Of a stretch of 64,000 nt of DNA, positions 47,003-57,029 are shown piece by piece. The stretch spans positions 1,860,001 to 1,924,000 of the forward strand of contig JAFKAC010000004.1 in assembly GCA_025766275.1 (NCBI GenBank), in the 5' to 3' direction. Source of the DNA: Lactarius indigo (Eukaryota; Basidiomycota; Agaricomycetes; Russulales; Russulaceae). The position numbers and the translations under genes are program-made. Positions within the stretch are counted from its first letter, which is position 1, and every line of letters begins with the position of its first letter. The notes under the pieces are model-generated. The model saw nothing but the letters and a program-made list of their open reading frames with translations, had not been told where the DNA came from and searched no databases.

Positions 47003-50000
47003 ATGCCATCAGTGCCAGCGCCGACACCGCCACCACCTCCACCACCAGTTCGCACAGATGCTCGACTCGAGATTGAGCCCGATGAACAATGGAAGGCCGA
47101 CTTGCGCAAGCGTATCGAGCATAGCATGCACGGCATGGTCCAGGATGCACAGACAACACGCGACGACATTCTCAACTCTCAGCCATCCGAAAGCGTTCGC
47201 GAAAGTGCCATGGCGCAATACGATAAGAGTATGAACGAAATCCGCATGTTAGCACAAGAGGCATTCACCCGCCAACTGCGCTCGGAGATGGCCGAGCGTA
47301 AATGGGCCCTCGATGTCGTCGACTCCAACTCACCAGACGTTGCTCGGCAGCAACAGTGGATCCTTGACAACATCCACAAGGCCGAAGAACAACGCACGCC
47401 TTTCGTTCCTGAAGATGGCGCCCGCCGCCCCGCTGGTGTCCTTTCCAGTAGTCCTCAGCAGCACGGCGACGGTGAGCGAGTCTCCGATGGAAGCTTCGAA
47501 AACCACTTTGAAGACGGTTTCGGAAGCGCCGGGTCAGAGGGCGAGGATGGTGCATCAGATGGGTTGGCGGAAAGTGAGGAAGAGGAGGAAGAGGAGGAAG
47601 AGGAGGAGAATGACGATGATGACGATGATGACGAAGAGGAGGTCCACGAAGGAGATGACTCTAAACCCCGGCAATCGCGCTTACCATCGCGTCCGAGTGC
47701 TGTTTCGGTTCATCCTCTCCAGTCAAAGTCCCCCGTCTCTCGAAGGGGTCCCCCTTCGCGCCAGCGACATCCATCTAATAACCAGCCTCCAGAATATCAC
47801 GATGAAGAGGCAGATGACTCACACGGTCAGCCTCTGCGGCGGCAAGGTAGTCAACCATACGTTTCCAGTGGAACTCCTGCCCGCCGTCCAAGTTCGGGCT
47901 CTCAGGGTCCCTATTGGCGCCACCCTCCTCCTCCTCGCACAACGGAACCTTCTGGTATTTCCCGTACCCTCGCCCATGCCAACGGACAGACGTACAGCAC
48001 AAGCCCCATCCAGTTCCCGCGCCGCGGCAGTGTCAACAGTACTGGCTCAGCCGGTAGCAGCGCGGGGCTTCATCGCGCTAGTTCTTTGAACATGAACACC
48101 GATCAGTATCGAAGTGGCAGTATTGCCCCACACGCTCCCGGCGGTACCGATCGTCCCCAGGCGCAGAATCGCGATCGTATCATGGGTATCCCTCCCCGTG
48201 AGCGGCAGACCTCTGCCTCGGCCAGTCCACATGACAAGCCCAGCCCACCGAGCTATCCCATAGCACCACGGCCGATTCCCGGTCAGCGCCCTCCCTCTCT
48301 CGACGACGCGATACGCTTCCCGACGTCCGCGAGCCCAAGTTCGCGGGCCATATTTGGCCCCCAACGCTCGCCCGAGGACGTGAGGCAGGGCATCGCGATC
48401 CCACGTGGTCCCACGACTCCCGACGAGGGTCCTCGTGGGGCTTCATGGAGCTCAAGCCTCCAATCGCGCCGCTCCTTTGGCGACTTCGGCGCGCACCGGC
48501 GCCACAACAGTAAGGGCGATTCGCGGCTACCTCCGGTCGATGGCGATTATTCGGATGCATCGGACGATGTCGTCGGTCAGCTTGACGATCGGCATAGCGT
48601 ATACAGTGCACGCAGCGTACGAAGCATGCGTAGTATGCGGAGTATGGAGCTCGAACAACTTGCGATACGCAGAGAAGCAGAGGCGCGCCGTAAGGAGGAG
48701 GAAGCGACCCGCAAAGAGGAGGAGGCAACTAAGAAGGAGGAGGAGGCGCACCGTCTCGAAGAGAAAGCGAGACAGTCTTTGGAGGAGGCTGAGCGTCTTG
48801 AGAAGGGTGCACGCCAGGCGGAAGCTTCTGCCAAGCTGCGCGAGGCGGCTGCTCAGAAGAAGGAAGCCGAAGCCAAGCTTAAGGAGGCGGAAGCCAAAAA
48901 ACGCGAGGCGGAAGCTCAGAAGCGAGAGGCCCAGGCTCAGCACAAGGAGGAGGAAGCGCGGCTGAGGGAGGTGGCTGCCCGGCGGAAAGAGGAGCAGGCC
49001 CGGCGGAAGGAAGAAGAAGCCTTGCGGAAGGAGGAGGATGCACGGAAACGAGAAGAGGAAGTCAGGCGGATAGAGGACGAGGCGCGCAAGCGGGAGGATG
49101 ATGCCAGACGGAGGGAGGAGGACGCTCGGAAGCGGGAAAGGATGGCCCGGAAGATGGAAGAAGACGCGCGTCGCTTCGAGGACGAAGCGAGGAAGATGGA
49201 AGAAGAGGTAAGACGCAAGGAAGAGGAGGCCAGGCGCAGGAAGGAGGAGGCCAGGCGGTTCGAAGAAGATTTTGAGCGGAAGAGGCGGGAGATAGAACAG
49301 AAGGAGGCCGAGTTGAAGAAACGTGAGGACGAGCTCGAGCTCCTGGAAGGCGCGGCCCGTCGCGCTCAAGAAGAAGCAGCACGCCAAGCTGAAGAGACCG
49401 CCAGAATCCAAGCCGAGGCCGAGACTGCCCGACTTCAAGCCGAAGAACTTGCCCGTCAAGTCGAGGAGGCTGCCCGACTTCAGGCCGAGGAGGCTACCCA
49501 ACTTCAGGCTGAGGAAGCTGCTCGTCAAGCCGAAGAGGTTTCTAGGCTAGATCGTGTTGCCGAAGAGTCTACCCGACAGTCCCTGGAGCCCGAGAATGCT
49601 GCACCCGAACAGGAGAAGCAGACGAAGGGGCAAGGTAAGAAGGCCAAGGGACAATCGAAGCGGCAGAAGGAGAAAGCACTCGAGGAGCAGCGGCAAAAGG
49701 AGCTAGAGAAACAGCGCCTTGAAGAGGAGAAGCAACTCGAAGAAGAAAGGCTGAGGCAAGAACGAGAGAAACAGATCCGCCTCGACGAGGAGCTGAGCCG
49801 CCAGGAACAGGAGCGCCTTGTTCGCGAGGCCATTCTCGAACAAGAACGTCTTCACCTCGAAGCTCAGGAGCAGGAGGCCAACAGACTTCGTGAGGAGCAA
49901 CTGCGTGCTGCAGAAGAGGAACAGTTCAGACATCTCGAGGAGCAGCGGCGCAAGATCGCTGAGCAGGGTCGTCAGCGCGACGAGCAACTCCGCAATGAGC

Positions 50001-50845
50001 AGTTTCGCCAGCAGCAACAGCGCATCAAGGAAGAACAACAAAAGGAGTTTGAGCGCAGGGAGGCCCAGTATTATCAGCGTACGCTGGAGCGAGAGCGTCA
50101 GAACAGCATGGGCGCGACATTCGACTCGTGGCCACCGCATCGTCCCAATTCTACGACTGGTTCTGCAGGCGATCGCAGCAGCGCATCCTCTACTTTTAGT
50201 GCCTCCGCAAGCTCGACGTGGTCAAGTCGCCCGCCTTCCATGGGCAGTTCACATACGACCAGTTCTTCTTTCACGTCATCGTCGATTCCTTTCTCCACCA
50301 CGCCAAAACCATCGCCACCGAACACCAAACCGGGTGCTCCCGGAACGTCTCCTTACGCGGCCAAGTTTGACGAAGCTGAGTGGGCGCGGCGAGCGGAAGA
50401 GCGCGCCAGGCAACAGCAAGAGCAGTTCAAGCGGGAGCAAGAGCGATTGGAGAGCGAACGTCAGGCAAAGTCCTCAAAGATGCTCTCTCGAGATGAGCTC
50501 ATCAGACTATACGAGAACCACGATAATAAGTGGAGGCAGCTTAAGGACAGCGACAACCTTGGGTGGAACAGCTTCGCGTGGCCCGTGTTCAGGCGTCCAT
50601 CTGAGCCGGAGGAGATGACGACCTCAGCGATAGGCGCATATGTGCTATCCAAGTACGCACCCGATGCCAACACGAAAAGCTCCAAGGATCGGGTCAAAGA
50701 TCATATAAAGCGGTGGCATCCCGACAAGTTTGAGACACGCATACTTCCCAGGGTCGCGGAAGAGGACCGAGAGAAGGTGAAGGCGGGCGCGGGGGTCGTC
50801 GTGCGGGGATTGAACGAGCTCTTGAACAGAAACTATGACGACTAA
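47003..50845 (+). CDS. Large coiled-coil protein with C-terminal HPD (J-like) segment
   Basis: Single-exon ORF, 1280 aa, starting MPSVPAPTPPPPPPP. Residues 20-140 are helical and charged. A run of about 11 Glu followed by Asp/Glu lies near residue 195. Then comes a roughly 350-residue Ser/Pro/Arg-rich disordered region. Residues about 550-1030 form a very long coiled coil of Glu/Lys/Arg/Ala heptads (repeated KEEEARRKEEEA-type units). A Ser/Thr-rich linker follows. The conserved C-terminal 120 residues include LIRLYENHDNKWRQL, LGWNSFAWPVF, VKDHIKRWHPDKFETRILPR and GAGVVVRGLNELL. The HPD tripeptide (50717-50725) recalls J domains, but the helices around it are atypical, so Hsp70 activation is uncertain. 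Low-complexity sequence makes homology searches with the middle unreliable. Confidence 0.75.
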   Translation: MPSVPAPTPPPPPPPVRTDARLEIEPDEQWKADLRKRIEHSMHGMVQDAQTTRDDILNSQPSESVRESAMAQYDKSMNEIRMLAQEAFTRQLRSEMAERKWALDVVDSNSPDVARQQQWILDNIHKAEEQRTPFVPEDGARRPAGVLSSSPQQHGDGERVSDGSFENHFEDGFGSAGSEGEDGASDGLAESEEEEEEEEEEENDDDDDDDEEEVHEGDDSKPRQSRLPSRPSAVSVHPLQSKSPVSRRGPPSRQRHPSNNQPPEYHDEEADDSHGQPLRRQGSQPYVSSGTPARRPSSGSQGPYWRHPPPPRTTEPSGISRTLAHANGQTYSTSPIQFPRRGSVNSTGSAGSSAGLHRASSLNMNTDQYRSGSIAPHAPGGTDRPQAQNRDRIMGIPPRERQTSASASPHDKPSPPSYPIAPRPIPGQRPPSLDDAIRFPTSASPSSRAIFGPQRSPEDVRQGIAIPRGPTTPDEGPRGASWSSSLQSRRSFGDFGAHRRHNSKGDSRLPPVDGDYSDASDDVVGQLDDRHSVYSARSVRSMRSMRSMELEQLAIRREAEARRKEEEATRKEEEATKKEEEAHRLEEKARQSLEEAERLEKGARQAEASAKLREAAAQKKEAEAKLKEAEAKKREAEAQKREAQAQHKEEEARLREVAARRKEEQARRKEEEALRKEEDARKREEEVRRIEDEARKREDDARRREEDARKRERMARKMEEDARRFEDEARKMEEEVRRKEEEARRRKEEARRFEEDFERKRREIEQKEAELKKREDELELLEGAARRAQEEAARQAEETARIQAEAETARLQAEELARQVEEAARLQAEEATQLQAEEAARQAEEVSRLDRVAEESTRQSLEPENAAPEQEKQTKGQGKKAKGQSKRQKEKALEEQRQKELEKQRLEEEKQLEEERLRQEREKQIRLDEELSRQEQERLVREAILEQERLHLEAQEQEANRLREEQLRAAEEEQFRHLEEQRRKIAEQGRQRDEQLRNEQFRQQQQRIKEEQQKEFERREAQYYQRTLERERQNSMGATFDSWPPHRPNSTTGSAGDRSSASSTFSASASSTWSSRPPSMGSSHTTSSSFTSSSIPFSTTPKPSPPNTKPGAPGTSPYAAKFDEAEWARRAEERARQQQEQFKREQERLESERQAKSSKMLSRDELIRLYENHDNKWRQLKDSDNLGWNSFAWPVFRRPSEPEEMTTSAIGAYVLSKYAPDANTKSSKDRVKDHIKRWHPDKFETRILPRVAEEDREKVKAGAGVVVRGLNELLNRNYDD
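47573..47650 (+). repeat. Acidic triplet-repeat tract (Glu/Asp run)
   Basis: GAG/GAA then GAT/GAC repeats coding for an uninterrupted acidic run in the large coiled-coil protein. Triplet structure keeps the frame. Confidence 0.8.
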
Positions 50846-53080
50846 CCGGAGTGAGTGAGCCGCTTGCTCTATCTTGGACGTAGACAATAATTCTTCCTCC
50901 CCCTGCAGTTATATGCACCATCTTTCAGCAAACAACTAAATGTACCACGATACCCCACTCATCATGCATCTGTACGATTACCATCCTCTACTAACAATAT
51001 TACATGTGTTGCTGTTCTTGCTTGTTACGATTTGTTTGACATTTGTGTCATGTGTTATCATGTGTCATGCGGGATTGAGCTAGACGTATAAACATGCTAC
51101 TTTCATGCTACCAACTGTGCAAAATGGTTAATGTGAGGGTGGCTCGACGCACATCGCCGACGCTTGTCCGATGCTTAGTAGCATCCACCACGACGGCTTC
51201 AGCTTGAAGCAAAGTTTTGTCCGCGAAGAAAGGGGATAACATCAGCCTCAAGAACTAGGATGCATGGACCAGGATATGCAAGGACCGAGCGTGGAACAAG
51301 CCCAATCCTGCTGAGTGTTGTTCCGAAGACGAGAAGCCCGCCAGTGCAGATCCACCCGACCCACTCGGAAATGACCGTGTCCACATTCAAACTCAGCGAG
51401 CAATCGTCATCCGGTCTCTCCTCCAATCAAGCCTTCTTGCTGCAATACTCAGTCTCCCGTGTGCCTCGGGGCCAATCCCGCACGCTCATCTTCAGAAGGG
51501 TCCCAATCTGCGATTCCCCACAAGGTATTCAACCTAATATTCAAGGTTGGTGGCCATCCGGACCAATGAGTCTTCGAACCAAGCGGAAGAACCCAAGTGC
51601 ACCTTGTCCGGCGGCGGAGGTCCACAACTTCGAAGGAAGTAATCGTCAAACCGTTTCCAATGAAACGGTACCTGTCGACGATCTGAGGGCTACTGTCCAG
51701 CCCCGTTGCTCTCGCACCCGACCGATGATGCGTCGGTGTTGCGGCGTGCGACTCCGAAATTGCTTCGCCACTTGTGACGGCACTGCAGCCCAGTAACCAG
51801 CTAGTGAGACGCCCCCAACTTCTAGCGCGCCGCTTTCAATTTACCGACCCCCAGCTTGAAATACCCCGATCTTGGAAATTCTTCCCCCCCTTATTTTTTA
51901 GGGATCCCCCAACTCGGGCATCTTTGCATACCCATTCATCAAATAGAGTTCCCCCTGCACGAATCGTCGTCTATCTGGGGCCGGTCCATGACCACTGTGG
52001 GAACATCGTGCGCTGATCCAGTTGTCCGTGCGTGCACTGACGCCTTGAAACGGGGATCCTGCGGAAGAGAGAACAACAAGATGAAGGTGATGGTTTAATT
52101 TTGCCTGCGCCACTCGCAACGGTAAGCTCTGGACTTCCATGACTTTGTTGCTTTGTATTTTTTGTTGCATCGTCAGGCAACCCCCACATGCGACACCGAC
52201 GCTATTGGACAGCCCTCACACAGTGACTTACTCAAGTAAGTTACTCGTACAGCTGGCCCTGCCTGACGTACAGCGAACTCGTTCCTCGACTTGCGTAAAC
52301 TCACGACCCTGATCTTCTTGGCGTGAGAACTTCATTTCTATTCTGTTCTAACTGAACGACGCACACAAGCTGTTCTGGCGCTCTGTGGAGGATTGGTGTA
52401 CGAGTAGAGGCAGTGAGTTGTGTACCTGACGTCGACACACTTTCTCGACAGGTACCGTGTACACTAAATGTTGTGCTCTAGACACTGAATGGTAGATCAT
52501 AAGTGTGCACCGTCCCTGGTGGATCCCTGCGAGAGCAGACGTCAGTGAGGCATGGGAATCTACACGAGCTCATGCCCACGTCGCGCACCTGTCCAGAAAA
52601 ACAAAAACAAAAACAAAAAAAAATAGGGGAGAGCGCTCTCATGGGTCGTCCCTGCACGGGATTACCATTATGTTACGGGATGTAAGCACCCTCCACGGAA
52701 CACGGAGCACAGTTGAACGCCGGGAAGACCGAGCGCCAAACCAAGCGCCTGAGCGATACTTTTTTCTTCTATTTTCTTTTTCTTGTCCGTTCATCGCCCA
52801 CTGCGCATTGTGCGCAGCGCTTGTTGAGTCCCAACATGGAATGTTGGTACTGCAATCCGATATGTAATCCAATGCACTTCTACACGAGACCACGATTGGC
52901 CACACTATGGCCACTAGGTGCTGCACCACGTACTTCATGCAGCACATGCAACACATGATCATACCATACGTAACTATGTCTTGATGGCGTACTAGCCCCT
53001 CTCCCACCTATAGCCACTACCTACTGTATCCACGTACTGCACGCACATGCAAAACACATGTCGGCTACATCATGATGGCC
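50846..53080. other. Gene-poor interval
   Basis: An ORF at 51260-51796 (178 aa) has no recognisable motif. An ACAAAA low-complexity run lies at 52594-52623. Nothing else supported before the hAT element. Confidence 0.4.
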
Positions 53081-53088
53081 GAACGCGC
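53081..53088 (+). repeat. Target-site duplication, left copy
   Basis: GAACGCGC, identical to 53448-53455 on the other side of the hAT element. Confidence 0.9.
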
Positions 53089-53447
53089 CAGTGTTGTGCC
53101 AGTCGGGGACTAAGTCGGGATTAGGCGGTCGCCAAGTCGGATCAGTCGGGTCTGCGACTGAACGCGACTAAACTCGACTAAACTCAAGGAACATTAGAAT
53201 TATCTCAGCAAGATGGAGGGCGTCTATCTAAACATAGTTCCGTTTTCTCACGACGTCCAAATACGGTATTATGTTCTCATCATGCTTATGTTTCAATGCA
53301 CGTGCATCATTGAACTACACCACTGTACACGTGATATTAGTCGTCGACTAAAAAACCCCATATAGCAACAGTCGCCGGCTTAGTCGTAACAGTCGGGTAA
53401 AGTCGTGACCCGACTATCGACTACTGTCATCGACTGGCACAACACTG
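53089..53447. mobile_element. Non-autonomous hAT-type MITE with perfect TIRs and 8-bp TSD
   Basis: The left end reads CAGTGTTGTGCCAGTCG (53089-53105) and the right end (53431-53447) is its exact reverse complement, a 17-bp perfect inverted repeat. Immediately outside, GAACGCGC occurs at 53081-53088 and again at 53448-53455, an exact 8-bp target duplication. CAGTG ends plus 8-bp duplication are diagnostic of the hAT superfamily. The 359-bp interior has no transposase frame but is crowded with AGTCG/CGACT words near both ends, like hAT sub-terminal transposase sites. An autonomous partner elsewhere in the genome is inferred. The perfect ends and duplication suggest recent insertion. Confidence 0.92.
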
Positions 53448-53455
53448 GAACGCGC
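53448..53455 (+). repeat. Target-site duplication, right copy
   Basis: GAACGCGC, identical to 53081-53088. Confidence 0.9.
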
Positions 53456-56400
53456 GCACCCAGTCCTTCCCACGCTGCGGAACGTAACTTTAATCCATGT
53501 GCTACTCTATGTCCGCCCGCGGCCTATTCAGGACACCGAAAGCGTTCCTCCCCTCTTCACCCATCGTGCTCGCAAATAAGTACCTGATTCGGTGACCTTC
53601 GGGCCCGACCTGGTCCCGGCGCCGACGTGTGTACTGACAGTGTTGACGTGTGGTGCCTCAGATAACACCTCAACGACTGAATATGCCAACAGCGGTATAC
53701 ACGTGACACGTCTGCGCCATCCCAGAGAAAACACTTGGCGCCTTCTGGGCGCTAGCGGTCGGTGATTGGGCCTATTCCCCCAGTTCATACTTTCTAAATA
53801 AAATATATGGCACTGTACCCTAATATGCTAAGGTTACTCACATCTTCTTCGGCGGTTAAATCGCGCCCGAGTATCGTGGTTCTATGGCACCACAGCGCGC
53901 GATTGGCTGGCCGCAAGGTGGTGGCACTGTATACGGTGAACGGCGGCCGTGAGTTCGTCACGAAGAGTTCGCGGCGCAGCAGGCCACGAAGCGCCACTGG
54001 TCCTGGTCCGTGCGTACGCATGGTACGGCATCATTCATTGATGCCCCAGACTCCTTACTGTAAGTTAAGCGCATGCCCATGGAGATTAGAGGGCCTTCTT
54101 CAGGGAGATCACGCTCAGCTTTAGGTCAGGAACTTCCAGGGTATTTCCGGGTGTGATAGTTTAAACTGCGGGCGGAAAGGTAAGCGGGGGAAAGAGAGGG
54201 CAACCAAGGCTTACCACGACGGCCTCACCGCCCCGCATCCCGGCCAGGTGCCAGAGTGCCCCGGCTCAGGCCGAGGACAAGTCATGCATTGTGGCACATT
54301 TGTGGCATGCAATGTAGTCGTTCCAGGAAACGAGAAAGCATCTGTATCGGACGTGGAGATTGGAAAGTTGCGAACGTGAAAAACGGAACGAAGGAAAAAA
54401 AGACTCAGGGCAGCGAATCAGGAGAAATATGGGTGGGAAAGGCATTCAGCAAAGTGGTAGTATTGGCTTCCAAAGATAGTCGCGCTGTCCAAGGCCTGTC
54501 GTCACTGCCTCCTCAGGCCAGGTCCAGAGCGAACTACCTTCAACGAGATAGCACACACCCGACAGACGTTCTCGGTACCTGAATTACCTACTGGCCCCGT
54601 CGACGAGCTTCTACACTGATGAGGTCTGTCGGCGGCGGCCGAGGCACTACGGTCCCATCATTCTGATCCAGGGGACTCAATTCATGATCGTCGATTGGAA
54701 CTGCGTTTGTGACGGATAGACCTGTGATCCCAAAAGATGCAACTCCGCCATGCGGGCTGGGATTGCGAGTCAGGGCACGTTGAGGACTTTCACGTGGCAC
54801 AAACGCAAGACTATCACTCCTCTACTCGCGTGGTGCCAGATGCAAATGGGGGGAAGGAGGAGGAAGATGATTCCGTTCTTGGCGTTGTTCCACGCCACGC
54901 ACCGAATTCGACAGGACGATCCGCGCAATCTGCAGCGAGCGCCGGACTGTAGTAGGGCGCGGAGATCGCGAAGATGAGAAAGAAGCACGGACCCGTATAC
55001 GCCGGAAGCGGCGCAACTAGTGCACGTGAAAAAGAAAGGAATAAGAAAGGAAAGAAGGAAGGAAGAAGAGAAAAGAGGACCCGCAGAATCAGAGCGGGCA
55101 CATGAAGGAACGGGTGCGGAAACAGCAGACGGCAAACGAGCAGACGACCCCAGAAAGAGCAAGAACTCAACCGAGCAGAACTGTAGTAGAATGGAATCGT
55201 GCAAGGTAGAAGTTGTGAGAACCGATGCACCGGAGCGCTCGCGATGTACCCCGCGGGTCGAGCAGTGTGCCAGTGCTCGTGCTTCGAAGATGCGCCTTCC
55301 AGGCACAGCCCAAGGGTCGACAGTCCACGAGACCATCTTCGCCTGCTCCATTTCTTCTTTGAGCCCACTGATGTCTCGTGATCATTGACGTGGCGCGAGA
55401 CCTGTCTTACACGCAAACTGATTCGCCAGGGGGTCCATCTTCGCCTACAACCGCACTGAGGACGCCATCACTGCCAACCGTGCCGCGATTTCCAGGCGGA
55501 AGGCACCACCACATTGCCTTGTCCGGATCTGCGGAGAGGCTCGATGTGCAGTATAAACAGCAGCCATCATTCTGATATGATATGTCGTGTTGACCCCTTT
55601 GCGGTGCCAGAGTGGTTGAGACTTTGTTCGTGGCATAAAGCCGGATACTAACGCACTGGTCGCACGTCAGAGCCCGCGTGGCGTGTGTGGGTCCCTCCAT
55701 TCTACTGCCATCAACAACTCACACGCCCACTTTGAGTACTGAGATCTTTTGGCGATACACACTCCAGATACAGCATAAACGCACTCATGAGCAGAGTCAG
55801 CGCGTGACGTCAGCCAGAACGTGGTCCAATTCGACCAGTACGCTGGATAACTATCCTCGGGGTATGCCGCACCGGAAGTCGCACTTAGACGGAGATGATA
55901 TCAGCTTTCCGAAGACGAAGCGGGAAGAAGTGTAAAGGATTGGGGAGAGGTCATCACAACGTGCAAGTAATCTTTGAGGAAGCTCTCATTTGCGGGTAGT
56001 TTATGCCGGTAATGGGAATTACGCGCTCTCAGGGTGGAGTGTAGGAACAGCGATTCCTACGGGGTAACCCCATGCGTGCATGCGGCGATAACGTAGGACT
56101 TGCCCATAATGGTAGAGATTAGAGAATACTGTAGCGACATGGGCGTGAATCGGAACCTTTGGGGTTGTCAACCTTACTCGTTACTTTGAGACAGTCGTGG
56201 AATCTGTGGTCAGGAACTCATCAATAGGGGCCTGTATCTACATCCCTTTGGCCGATAAGGGTAAATGAGGGTGAATAACATTGAGAAAGAGAAGAATCAG
56301 CGAGGGGACGCGGGAGAACCAGACAGCAAGCGGAGACGACGAGGTTCGGAAGCGGTGGGGGTTGGAAGAAGAAGTCCTAGAAGGGACTTGATCCCAACAC

Positions 56401-57029
56401 AGGCAGAATAGTAAGTCAGTCACAGCGCGGCGTGCAACACCAACGACGATTTAGGGTCCGGTTTGCACGCAGCGCGGTGCAGGTTTTTCAGGAATCATAC
56501 GGGGGAGGAAATGCCGTCGATAGTGCCGAGAGGGGGTTCGCGAAGCCGTTGGACCGAGAGACCAAGAAGGGAGGAGAAAAGGTGGCGGGACCGGTCTCAG
56601 TGGAAGAAGAGTAAGATGCGCCGAATTTGCGGGAGAAGAACGTTCTTGCTTGTGTGTAGCAAAAAGTAAGAGGGAAGCGTTTTAATAAGTCTTGCAAAAA
56701 GTGAATGGGAGCAGGATAAGGATATTTTGAAACCGAGAGGGAGTATGATATTACATGGACGGTGATGAGGGGAGCGGCGGACACAAGATTTGATCTCACC
56801 TCATAATTTTTTGGGCGGGAGCGTGTCTCGCTTATGACCACGATGCAAACCTGAACATTGGCGGCGGGCGGAGATTGGTTGGAAGAAGGGTATCGTTTAC
56901 GTGTGAGAAGCCCGTTAGATAAGCGATATGTTGACCGCCTCGTTATATACACTCGTCCCTCGACCATGAAGTGCTCGCTCTCACCCTTTCCGCTCTCTGA
57001 CTCGACTCGACTTAACCCCCGACGCCTCC
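53456..57029. other. Gene-poor interval
   Basis: Overlapping ORFs on both strands at 54737-55416 have low-complexity, arginine- or phenylalanine-rich translations and no motif I recognise. The purine-rich strand at 55020-55160 explains many of them. 56900-57029 probably holds the promoter of the next gene. Confidence 0.4.

Noticed and set aside
48527..49528. 333-aa Leu/Phe-rich minus-strand ORF
   Set aside because: Exact antisense of the Glu/Lys coiled coil of the large gene; GAG/AAG codons read backwards as CTC/CTT.
55600..55680. tRNA-like start (GCGGTGCCAGAGTGGTTGAG)
   Set aside because: Resembles the D-arm of a Leu/Ser tRNA, but no T-loop (GTTCRANNC) or matching acceptor stem follows within range.
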